This document shows positions 1 to 6,317 of a stretch of DNA of 17,466 nt, one piece after another. The stretch is from CAZVCJ01 sp964625745. GTDB taxonomy: Bacteria > Chloroflexota > Anaerolineae > VGOG01. Numbering within the stretch: the first letter of the stretch is position 1; every line of letters begins with the position of its first letter. The stretch lies in assembly GCA_964625745.1 (NCBI GenBank), contig CAZVCJ010000084.1, positions 1 through 17,466 on the forward strand, in the 5' to 3' direction. Under the pieces are notes generated by a model. It worked only from the letters and a program-made list of their open reading frames with translations. It made no database searches and was not told where the DNA came from. The position numbers were made by a program, and so were the translations under genes.

Positions 1-770
1 TCTATGTCGTGTCCATAGGAGACAGGGGAGGGGAGAGGCGTCCAGTCAGGCTCGAAAAACTGGAGGGCACATCCCCTCTTGGTGTCGGTGATGGTGTTCG
101 CACATAGATCTATCAGCTCCTCAAGGCGGCTCTTAACCGTCGCATCCTGAGAAGCCCGGTATAGATTGGTGAAAGATTCCAGGAGGTGGACGTGAGTGTT
201 CATGGTCTTTCTGTCACCACTCACCCCGTAATCCGGATGCTGGGGAATGGGGCTCCACTCTTCTGAGAAGGACTCCCTATAGCCTTTCCATTGGCTGTCG
301 TGACCAAATCTGTCTATCATGCCAAATGTCTCAAGGGCAAGCCTGAGGGCCTCCTCGTTTCCAAAGGCCAGGAAATATTCGCTGAGCCCATAGATGGCGA
401 AGCTCTGCCCGTAGAGATGCTTCTGCTTGTTGAGGGGCAGGCCCTCCGCTGAGACCAGGTAATACCAGCCGAGCCTTGCCGGGTCATAGAAGCGCTCCCG
501 AAGAAAGCTGAACGAACGGTCTGCCATGTCGTGATACACTGGTTGCGGGTCAAGCCTGTAAGCGGCCGAGAAGGACCAAAGGAACCTGGCGTGCTGCACA
601 AGGCCCTTGGGAAGCGAGGGGATCGGATTGCCCTTCCGGTCAAGGCCACCATAGAAGCCACCATGCCTGGTGTCCGGGCCATGCCTTATCCAGAAAGCCA
701 TGATCCCATCGGTCAGGTGGCTGAGATATGTATCCTTATGCTCTATCAGTTTCGCGATTTTGTTCTCCAA
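1..770 (-). CDS. Cellobiose 2-epimerase (AGE-family), 3' end missing
   Basis: The first 256 codons of an AGE-superfamily epimerase run off the left edge. The family epimerises the reducing-end glucose of cellobiose or mannose of mannobiose at C2 in the cytoplasm (EC 5.1.3.11). Visible landmarks are GGFYGGLDR (residues 37-45), QHARFLWSFS (59-68), LYGQSFAIYGLSEY (119-132), NTHVHLLESFTNLY (191-204) and SYGHDIE at the edge. The last contains His254 and Glu257, the family's catalytic-site HDIE; the Glu codon is cut by the edge. A typical member is about 400 residues. The start is TTG at 770: an in-frame TAG lies directly upstream and AGAGG sits about 9 nt before the TTG; no ATG fits the conserved N-terminus. 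It is on the same strand as the sugar operon but separated by 546 bp that include a divergent promoter, so it may be transcribed separately. A plain N-acylglucosamine epimerase is possible, but the NTH and GHDIE motifs and the GH130/GH94 neighbours favour a disaccharide epimerase. Confidence 0.88.
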   Translation of the reverse strand, partial: MENKIAKLIEHKDTYLSHLTDGIMAFWIRHGPDTRHGGFYGGLDRKGNPIPSLPKGLVQHARFLWSFSAAYRLDPQPVYHDMADRSFSFLRERFYDPARLGWYYLVSAEGLPLNKQKHLYGQSFAIYGLSEYFLAFGNEEALRLALETFGMIDRFGHDSQWKGYRESFSEEWSPIPQHPDYGVSGDRKTMNTHVHLLESFTNLYRASQDATVKSRLEELIDLCANTITDTKRGCALQFFEPDWTPLPSPVSYGHDI

Positions 771-869
771 CTACCTATACCTCTTCACAGCTCTCCCCCA
801 ATGGGGAAACGGTATCCTCCTCGATGACGCTCTCCTTCGGCGTGCTATGGCGTTTCCAAAACGCGCAAT

Positions 870-898
870 TTGCTTTGAACGCTAATCTGTGGTATAAT
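870..898 (+). promoter_or_regulatory. Extended -10 promoter for the candidate ncRNA
   Basis: TTGCTT (870-875) and TATAAT (893-898) are 17 bp apart, and TG at 890-891 gives the extended -10 motif TGnTATAAT. The predicted start point, 6-8 bp after the -10 box, falls at about 905, exactly where the 5' arm of the long terminal helix of the downstream RNA begins. It points away from the epimerase gene. Confidence 0.7.
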
Positions 899-1063
899 CT
901 TGATAGTCGAGTTCCGCCTTGTACTCGATTCCCGACGCCCCCCAAGTGGGGTGCTGGCGCGACCGACCATAGTGGCAACCTTTCGAGAGTCAATCAACTT
1001 CTATCGTGTTTGTTCGTAGCGTTACTGCTCGCGTTTGCCAGTTGGCAGGAAGGAGTTGCAACT

Positions 1064-1141
1064 ATGATGAGTAGAGTAGCGATTGGACTTGCTGTTCACT
1101 TCGTCATTGTGGTCGGGAGTCGGGTACAGGGCAGAACTTGA
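1064..1141 (+). CDS. Possible 25-residue ORF inside the candidate RNA
   Basis: An ATG at 1064 is preceded by AAGGAG (1050-1055) at 8-nt spacing and opens 25 codons (MMSRVAIGLA..., hydrophobic in the middle), ending at TGA 1139-1141, ten bases before the terminator stem. I do not recognise the peptide. The last third of the frame coincides with the 3' arm of the terminal helix, and the start codon lies in the helix 968-979/1055-1066. Base pairing may therefore explain the sequence better than coding. It could be a small protein, a leader whose initiation is controlled by folding, or a chance ORF. Confidence 0.2.
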   Translation: MMSRVAIGLAVHFVIVVGSRVQGRT

Positions 1142-1151
1142 GCGTAACCAG

Positions 1152-1180
1152 AGGCAGGAATGACCTGCCTTTTGTATTTT
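1152..1180 (+). terminator. Intrinsic terminator
   Basis: A perfect 7-bp stem AGGCAGG / CCTGCCT (1152-1158 and 1164-1170) with a 5-nt loop is followed by the T-rich run TTTTGTATTTT. It ends the plus-strand unit that starts near 905. On the minus strand the hairpin is not followed by T residues, so it would act only on the plus strand. Confidence 0.85.
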
Positions 1181-1316
1181 GTAAGATATTCTGTCCGTAA
1201 TCGCGCTGATGGCAAGCAGCCTACATATCGGCGCTTATTTTTGTGTGACGCTTGGGCGAACAACCTCCGCATTTCAGCTATGTGTCTGGAAACTCAGGAA
1301 CTACCACATCTACTTC

Positions 1317-2333
1317 TCACAAAGGTCGCTCCGGCCTCAGCTCGTCCGGAAGGCTGGCCCGCACGTTGGCATAGACAGCCTCGTTGACCTCCACGCCCAA
1401 ACCCTCCAGGGCCAGAAAAACCGCCCCTACCACCGGCTCGAAATCGGGGAGTACGATGTTAGCCTGGGGAGCTACCCTGTGCACCACCTGGGTCACCGTG
1501 TCCACCAGCAGCGGACCCTTGCCCTTGAACACGCTGCCCCCCAGCACCACCTCCACGTCGGTGGTTTCCAACCCCAACCGCCTGATGATCGCGTTGGCCG
1601 TGGTTCCCACCTCGGTCCCTACCCGCACCAGGAGATCCTGAGCCACCTGGTCCCCTCCATAGGCTGCCTCGAAGAGGAGAGGCACCAGGGCAAGGAGGCG
1701 CCGTTGGTCGAACTGGCCGGGATAGTAGTCGAACTGGCTCTGGTAGAGCTGGGCGATCAGCTCCTCCACCGAAGGGAGCCCCAGGGCACTGAGAACCATC
1801 TCCGTCAGCACGGTGGGCTGGCCCCGCCCATCCCAGGCGCGACAGATCAGACGGATCACCTCCTGAGCGATATCGCCGCCCCCGCCCCAATCGCCCGACA
1901 GTGCCCCCAAGCCCGGCAGTTGCACCTCCCGCCCGTCGGGCCCGATGCCGCCGGCATTGAAGCCGGTGCCGCAGATCACGGCCACACCCCAACTGCGCTT
2001 GAGGCCGGCTCGCAGGGCGACCAGGGTATCGTTCTTGATGCGCACCCGTCGGGCAAGGCCCATTCCCTTGATGGCCGGGGTCAGGAGGGCAAAATCCACG
2101 GGCAGGTCGGCCCCGGCCAGCCCGAAGAAACCGAAGTCCACGGGAGGAGACGCGCCGGCCTGAGCCAGAGCTTCCTCGGAGGATCGTCTGATCTCGGCCA
2201 GGGCCGGCTCCAGCCCGGCCACCTGGTGGTTGCCCGGCCCACCCTGGCCGAACCCCAGGATATGGCCGTCTTCGTCGGCGACAAGGGCGAAGGTCTTGGT
2301 TGCGCCAGCGTCTACGCCCAGAACGAGACTCAT
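1317..2333 (-). CDS. BadF/BadG/BcrA/BcrD-type sugar kinase (N-acetylglucosamine-kinase-like)
   Basis: A 338-residue protein of the actin-like ATPase (ASKHA) fold. The phosphate-1 loop is GVDAGATKT (6-14), a conserved NDT follows (101-103, probable catalytic Asp102), the second phosphate loop is ICGTGFNAGG (120-129), GDWGGGGDIA (147-156) is the usual glycine-rich stretch, and VVLGGSVFKGKG near the C-terminus is the adenosine motif. The family phosphorylates sugars, typically GlcNAc or glucosamine, at the 6-OH with ATP. The ATG at 2333 overlaps the TGA of the upstream GH4 gene in ATGA, which implies translational coupling. The pairing with GH4 and the lack of any PTS gene suggest that it either supplies the 6-phosphorylated disaccharide that GH4 cleaves, or traps the glucose released by the phosphorylases. 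The substrate is inferred. Confidence 0.85.
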   Translation of the reverse strand: MSLVLGVDAGATKTFALVADEDGHILGFGQGGPGNHQVAGLEPALAEIRRSSEEALAQAGASPPVDFGFFGLAGADLPVDFALLTPAIKGMGLARRVRIKNDTLVALRAGLKRSWGVAVICGTGFNAGGIGPDGREVQLPGLGALSGDWGGGGDIAQEVIRLICRAWDGRGQPTVLTEMVLSALGLPSVEELIAQLYQSQFDYYPGQFDQRRLLALVPLLFEAAYGGDQVAQDLLVRVGTEVGTTANAIIRRLGLETTDVEVVLGGSVFKGKGPLLVDTVTQVVHRVAPQANIVLPDFEPVVGAVFLALEGLGVEVNEAVYANVRASLPDELRPERPL

Positions 2334-3613
2334 GTTCTCCCCTCGAATTGCGGCAGGTAAGCCCGGTTGGCCTCCTTGATGGCCGCCCAGAGCCCCTGGG
2401 CCACGGCAAAGGAAGGCACCAATGGATGGGCCAGAAGAGCTTGCAAAGCTGCTTGCTCGTCCCCCTCCACTGCAGCCAGGACGGTCAACTCCTCGTAGGC
2501 CTTGACAGCCTGGGCCAGACCCCGTATCGCCGGAGGCAGGGGGGCCACAGGGATCGCTCGGGCACCGCTCCCATTGATCATCGAGGGCAGCTCCACAATA
2601 CATTCCGGAGGGAGATCGGGCAGGGCACCGTTATTGCGCGTGTTGACGATGTGCACCTCACCCTTGTCACGATGTATAGCGCTGATGACGGCCACGGCTA
2701 CGGTGGAATAATGGGCCCCGCCCCGCTTCTCCAGCAGCCTGGGTTTGTGCCTCAAGTTGGGGTCAGCGTAGAGCTCCAGCAGGCCGGCTTCGATCTCCTG
2801 GACTACCTCTCCCCGGGTTTTCTCCGCCCGGCGCTGCTCGGCCACCACCCGATCGTGGTTATAGTAATAGGTCAGGTAGTAACTGGGGAGCATCCCCAGC
2901 GTCTCGAGAAGCTCCGGGGAAAAGGGATATTCGCCTGCCCTGGCCAGGGCTATGGCGCCCTCCAGCACCCGGTCGAAGACCTCCTCACCGTCCAACCTCA
3001 CGCCGCGAATCCAGCTCAGGTGGTTCAGTCCAACGTAGTCCAACTGGATGCGCTCAGAATCCACGCCCAACTGCCGGGCGATGCCCTGCTGGAATCCAAA
3101 GGGCGAGTTGCACAGGCCAATGGTCGGGATGTCGGTGTACTTGAGCAGGGCCTCGGTAATGATGCCCGAAGGGTTAGTGAAATTGATGAGGTGGGCTCCT
3201 GGCGCCACCTCGGCCACGTCGTGGGCAATGTCCAGGAGCACGGGGATGGTGCGCAGTGCCTTGGCAAAGCCGCCTGGGCCTGTGGTCTCCTGGCCCACCA
3301 CCCCGAACTGAAGCGGGATCTTCTCGTCCTGGATGCGGCAGGCCAGGCCCCCTACTCGAATCTGGGTAATGACGTAATCGGCTCCTTCCAGCGCTTCTTG
3401 CCGCTGCGTCGTAAGCCTCAGCTCGATGTCGGCCTCGGCTGCCCGCAGCATGCGCTCTGCCAGTCCGCCCACCACGCGCAATCTGTTCTCATCAATGTCC
3501 ATCAGAACGATGGTGGTCACCGGCAATTCATCCCCTCTCTCGATGAAACCCTCGATGAGCTCCGGGGTATAGGTGCTGCCTCCGCCGATGACACAGATCT
3601 TCAGTCCACTCAC
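2330..3613 (-). CDS. Glycoside hydrolase family 4, 6-phospho-beta-glucosidase-like
   Basis: A 427-residue GH4 enzyme. GH4 members cleave glycosides by an NAD+- and Mn2+-dependent oxidation-elimination mechanism. Seen here are the N-terminal NAD-binding KICVIGGGSTYTPEL (5-19), FTNPSG (145-150), the metal ligands Cys168 in CNSP (168-171) and His198 in GLNHLSW (195-201), and VVGQETTGPGGFA (105-117). These fit the 6-phospho-beta-glucosidase branch (LicH/CelF/BglT-like) rather than alpha-galactosidases. Length is normal. The start is GTG at 3613 with GGAGGT 5 nt upstream. The next gene, a sugar kinase, overlaps by 4 bp. The GH94 gene upstream is 188 bp away, with a dispersed repeat in between. GH4 phospho-glucosidases normally follow a PTS; here the transporter is ABC-type, so the true substrate (phosphorylated by the kinase, or not phosphorylated) is open. 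Confidence 0.9.
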   Translation of the reverse strand: MSGLKICVIGGGSTYTPELIEGFIERGDELPVTTIVLMDIDENRLRVVGGLAERMLRAAEADIELRLTTQRQEALEGADYVITQIRVGGLACRIQDEKIPLQFGVVGQETTGPGGFAKALRTIPVLLDIAHDVAEVAPGAHLINFTNPSGIITEALLKYTDIPTIGLCNSPFGFQQGIARQLGVDSERIQLDYVGLNHLSWIRGVRLDGEEVFDRVLEGAIALARAGEYPFSPELLETLGMLPSYYLTYYYNHDRVVAEQRRAEKTRGEVVQEIEAGLLELYADPNLRHKPRLLEKRGGAHYSTVAVAVISAIHRDKGEVHIVNTRNNGALPDLPPECIVELPSMINGSGARAIPVAPLPPAIRGLAQAVKAYEELTVLAAVEGDEQAALQALLAHPLVPSFAVAQGLWAAIKEANRAYLPQFEGRT

Positions 3614-3632
3614 TTCGCACCTCCAGAATCGG

Positions 3633-3711
3633 ACGCAGATGCCGCTTCGCTTACACGCAGATTTTCGCAGATAAGATCAAAGAATCAGCGTTTATCTGCG
3701 TTCATCTGCGT
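3633..3711. repeat. Dispersed GCAGAT-type repeat with inverted arms
   Basis: Copies of ACGCAGAT occur at 3633-3640 and in an inverted pair: the 20-nt arm 3655-3674 matches the reverse complement of 3692-3711 at 17 of 20 positions, with a 17-nt spacer. It could form a hairpin between the GH94 stop codon and the GH4 start. There is no T-run, so it is not a classic terminator. It resembles the multi-copy intergenic repeats built on ATCTGCG that are common in Chloroflexota-like genomes; that comparison is from memory. Confidence 0.7.
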
Positions 3712-3801
3712 CCTATCCGCCGCAGCTCAGAAATGGCCACGCTGCTGCCCTGTCCAGATGGTGAGAAGCGGTAAGATTCTTTTGCCCATGCTATCATTCC
3801 C

Positions 3802-6309
3802 TCACTTCAGGATGGCCTCCACCGTTACCTCCGTCTGACCAACAGGTGGCAGGGGGACGATGTCCCCCTCAATCGGCTGGCTGTCCACTATCAGCGAAAC
3901 CGTATTTCCCTTGCCAGCGCGCTCCACAGAGATGTGGTAGGTCACGCCTCGGAAGACACGCCTGGCCCTGAAGCCAGGCCAGTTGCGGGGGATGACCGGG
4001 GCGATTTGCAGACCGGTGTAGGTGGGCCGGATGCCCAGGATCCGCTGGGTGATGGCCACGTAGTTCCAGGCCGCCGTGCCGGTCAGCCAGGAGTTCTTGG
4101 CCTCGCCGTAGGTGGGAGCGTCGCGCCCGGCGATCATCTGGGCGTAGACGTACGGCTCGCAGCGATGCACCTCGCTGATGGCCTCTCGCGCCGAAGGATT
4201 GATGCGGGTATAGTAGTCATACGCCTGGTCGCCGTGCCCGATTATCGCCTCGGCGATCATGATCCACGGGTTGGTGTGGCAGAAAATCCCGGCGTTCTCT
4301 TTGTAGCCGGGTGGGTAAGACGAGATCTCGCCCAGGTTGAGGTAGTAGCGCGTGTAGGCGGGCTGCTGGAGAGTGATGCCGTGCGGCGTGGCCAGGCGTT
4401 CCTTCACCGCCGCCAGCGCCCTCTTGGCCCTGCCATCATTGAGACCTATGCCAGCCATCACGCAGAAGCCCTGCGGCTCGACGAAGATCTGCCCTTCCTC
4501 ACATTCGTGCGAGCCGACCTTGTGCCCGAAGGCATCGTAGGCGCGGAGGAACCACTCGCCATCCCAGCCGTGCTCGAGAATGATCGCCTCCATCCGCTGC
4601 GCCGCTTCCACATAGAATTGCGGATTGCAGATTGCAGATTGTAGATTGCAGATTCGCTGATTCGCTGATTCGCTGATTTGCGCCATCTCCTTCGCTGCCA
4701 GCACGAACAACCCGGCAATGAAGACCGACTCGGCCACTTTGCCGTCTTTGTTGGTGGTGGTTTGGAACGATTGGCCGGGCTCGTCGGAGAAGGTGTTCAG
4801 GTTCAGGCAGTCGTTCCAGTCGGCGTGGCCGATGAGCGGCAGGCCGTGCGGCCCCAGCCGCTCCAGCGTGTAGCGCAGGCTGCGCTGCAGGTGCTCGTAG
4901 AGTGGCTGCTCGGTGCCAGGCTGGCTCTCGTAGGCCACCGGCTCGTCCAGGATGCTCCAGTCGCCGCTTTCCTTCAGGTAGGCGGCCACGCTCAGGATCA
5001 ACCAGAGCGGGTCGTCGTTGAAGTTGCCGCCGATCTCGTCGTTGCCGCGATTGGTGAGCGGCTGGTACTGGTGGTATGCACCACCGGTCTCCAGTTGCGT
5101 GGCAGCGAGATTGAGTATGCGCTCGCGGGCTCGTTCTGGAATCAGGTGCACAAAGCCTAGCAGGTCCTGGTTAGAATCGCGGAAGCCGATGCCGCGCCCG
5201 ATGCCCGATTCAAAGAACGAGGCCGAGCGCGACAGGTTGAAGGTGACCATATTCTGATAAGCGTTCCAGACGTTGACCATGCGGTTGGTGTGAGCGTCCG
5301 GCGTGTCCACCTGGAAGATGTCCAGCATGTCTTCCCAATGGGCGCGAAGAGCCTCGAAGGCAGCCTCCACGTTTTCTTCGTCCAGATACCTGGCGATGAT
5401 GGGCCTGACCGTTTGCTTGTTGATCGTCTGCGAACCAGGGGGATCGAACTTCTGATCTTTGGGGTTCTCGTGGTAGCCAAGCAGGAAGATGATCTGGCGG
5501 GTCTCGCCGGGCCCGAGGGTGACTTTGACGTGGTGCGAGCCTATAGGCGCCCAGCCATGAGCTATGGAATCGAACGAGCGACCGAGTTCGACCGCCGCCG
5601 GATTGTCCCAGCCTCGGTACGGTCCCAGGAACACATCGCGCTGCGTGTCGAATCCGGCCAGTTTCTCGGAGCAGGCAAAGAAGGCGAAATGATCCCGCCG
5701 CTCCCGGTACTCAGTTTTGTGGTAGATCACGCCTCCTTCCACTTCCCCCCCGTCACCACGGGGGGGATTAAGGGGGGGAACCTCCACCTCGCCGATGTTG
5801 AAATTGCGCTGAAAGTTGGTGGCGTCGTCCCAAGCATCCCACAGGCAGAACTCGATGCTGGAGAAAACCGAGAGGCTGGCGGGCTCCTGGCGCCGATTGG
5901 TCAGCGTCAGTTGCCAGATCTCCAGACTGTCGCCCAGCGGGACGAAGTACCGGGTCTGGGCTTCGATCCCCTGATAAGTAGAACCGATGATGGTGTAGCC
6001 CAGCCCGTGGCGGCAGACGTAATTCTCTAGTTCGTGGCGGGTAGGCTGCCAGGAAGGGGACCAGAACTCCGCCGTGTCGTTGTCCCGCAGGTAGATGTAC
6101 CGTCCGCTGCAATCCAGGGGAACGTTGTTGTAGCGGTAGCGCGTGAGGCGCTGCAGGCGTGCGTCCCGATAGAACGAATAGCCTCCGGCGGTGTTGGAGA
6201 TCAAGCCAAAATATGCCTCGCTCCCCAGGTAATTGATCCAGGGGAGCGGGGTGTCGGGCCGCGTGATCACGTACTCACGGCGTTGGTCGTCAAAGTGTCC
6301 GTAACGCAT
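3802..6309 (-). CDS. Cellobiose phosphorylase (GH94)
   Basis: An 835-residue cytoplasmic enzyme expected to convert cellobiose plus phosphate to alpha-glucose-1-phosphate and glucose (EC 2.4.1.20). The start MRYGHFDDQRREYVITRPDT and PWINYLGSEAYFGLISNT, then YHKTEYRERRDHFAFF (196-211), GFRDSNQDLLGF (375-386), GHADWNDCLN (494-503, with the catalytic Asp of DWND) and YPPGYKENAGIFCHTNPW (665-682) are all diagnostic of cellobiose phosphorylases. The family is usually about 810 residues; the excess is explained by two repeat-derived segments (about 178-191 and 546-563), listed separately. ATG 6309 has GGAG a few bases upstream, placed over the stop codon of the GH130 gene, so the two are closely coupled (8-bp gap). 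The acceptor could also be cello-oligosaccharides or a related beta-disaccharide, but the DWNDC and N-terminal motifs favour cellobiose. Confidence 0.95.
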   Translation of the reverse strand: MRYGHFDDQRREYVITRPDTPLPWINYLGSEAYFGLISNTAGGYSFYRDARLQRLTRYRYNNVPLDCSGRYIYLRDNDTAEFWSPSWQPTRHELENYVCRHGLGYTIIGSTYQGIEAQTRYFVPLGDSLEIWQLTLTNRRQEPASLSVFSSIEFCLWDAWDDATNFQRNFNIGEVEVPPLNPPRGDGGEVEGGVIYHKTEYRERRDHFAFFACSEKLAGFDTQRDVFLGPYRGWDNPAAVELGRSFDSIAHGWAPIGSHHVKVTLGPGETRQIIFLLGYHENPKDQKFDPPGSQTINKQTVRPIIARYLDEENVEAAFEALRAHWEDMLDIFQVDTPDAHTNRMVNVWNAYQNMVTFNLSRSASFFESGIGRGIGFRDSNQDLLGFVHLIPERARERILNLAATQLETGGAYHQYQPLTNRGNDEIGGNFNDDPLWLILSVAAYLKESGDWSILDEPVAYESQPGTEQPLYEHLQRSLRYTLERLGPHGLPLIGHADWNDCLNLNTFSDEPGQSFQTTTNKDGKVAESVFIAGLFVLAAKEMAQISESANQRICNLQSAICNPQFYVEAAQRMEAIILEHGWDGEWFLRAYDAFGHKVGSHECEEGQIFVEPQGFCVMAGIGLNDGRAKRALAAVKERLATPHGITLQQPAYTRYYLNLGEISSYPPGYKENAGIFCHTNPWIMIAEAIIGHGDQAYDYYTRINPSAREAISEVHRCEPYVYAQMIAGRDAPTYGEAKNSWLTGTAAWNYVAITQRILGIRPTYTGLQIAPVIPRNWPGFRARRVFRGVTYHISVERAGKGNTVSLIVDSQPIEGDIVPLPPVGQTEVTVEAILK
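4617..4682. repeat. Heptamer/octamer tandem repeat inside the GH94 gene
   Basis: Five copies of a 7-mer (ATTGCAG with single changes, 4617-4651) run straight into three perfect copies of an 8-mer (ATTCGCTG, 4652-4675) and a partial copy. Read in the GH94 frame they give ISESANQRICNLQSAICNPQ (546-565), which replaces a loop or helix before YVEAAQRM. The frame stays open and the flanking family motifs are intact. Confidence 0.9.
5743..5780. repeat. C7/G7 palindromic repeat inside the GH94 gene
   Basis: CCCCCCCGT (5745-5753) and ACGGGGGGG (5758-5766) form a perfect 9-bp stem with loop CACC. A second run of seven G follows after ATTAA (5772-5778). In the GH94 frame this encodes about 14 residues, PPLNPPRGDGGEVE (178-191). 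GEVEV/GEVEG occurs on both sides, and family members as I know them run directly from GEVE to the VIYHKTEY motif. Confidence 0.9.
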
Positions 6310-6317
6310 AGTCTCCT

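Larger units (their letters stand above)
905..1180 (+). ncRNA. Candidate structured non-coding RNA with long end-to-end helix
   Basis: The segment is bounded by a consensus promoter and an intrinsic terminator and holds no long gene on this strand. Positions 907-936 can pair with 1112-1141 along all 30 positions: 25 Watson-Crick pairs, 4 G-U wobbles and one C-A mismatch (5' arm position 9). Inside, further helices are possible: C-rich/G-rich 938-951 (loop AAGT), 968-979 with 1055-1066 (one mismatch), 984-990 with 1024-1031 (one bulge), and 1036-1039 with 1044-1047. A closed helix joining the two ends, followed by a terminator, recalls 6S RNA architecture, but the size (about 275 nt) and branched interior do not allow a firm match. 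It is not recognisable as tmRNA, RNase P or SRP RNA: their conserved cores are absent. The alternative is a MITE-like element with 30-bp terminal inverted repeats, but no target duplication is seen and the promoter and terminator positions fit an RNA gene better. Confidence 0.6.
771..1316. other. Intergenic region without a large gene
   Basis: This is the longest gap between protein genes. Its middle (870-1180) is a promoter / structured RNA / terminator unit on the plus strand, listed separately. The part at 771-869 would carry the leader of the epimerase gene: a small C/G hairpin lies at 796-806 and a GAGGAGG on the minus strand at 817-823 has no suitable start codon after it. The part at 1181-1316, just beyond the kinase stop codon, shows no gene, no clear terminator for the minus-strand operon and no repeat that I can see. 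Confidence 0.6.

Noticed and set aside
775..993. 72-codon minus-strand frame upstream of the epimerase
   Set aside because: It has no ribosome site or family motif and runs antisense through the ncRNA promoter and 5' arm; it ends just before the epimerase TTG by chance.
728..1141. 137-codon open frame on the plus strand
   Set aside because: It begins upstream of the promoter and reads through the -10 box and the ncRNA helix; no ribosome site at its start. Only its last 25 codons have a plausible internal start.
907..1141. MITE with 30-bp terminal inverted repeats
   Set aside because: Not excluded, but no target-site duplication flanks the arms, four of five differences are G-U compatible, and promoter and terminator are positioned as for an RNA gene.
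1209..2360. Long open frame on the plus strand (383 codons)
   Set aside because: It is antisense to the BadF-type kinase, has His/Gln/Gly-rich low-complexity translation and no recognisable motif; a GC-driven shadow.
2300..3838. Long open frame on the plus strand (512 codons)
   Set aside because: It lies opposite the complete GH4 gene with its clear NAD and metal motifs; no domain features of its own and its end crosses the intergenic repeat.
4617..4682. CRISPR-like array
   Set aside because: Units are 7-8 bp and contiguous without spacers; a simple tandem repeat.
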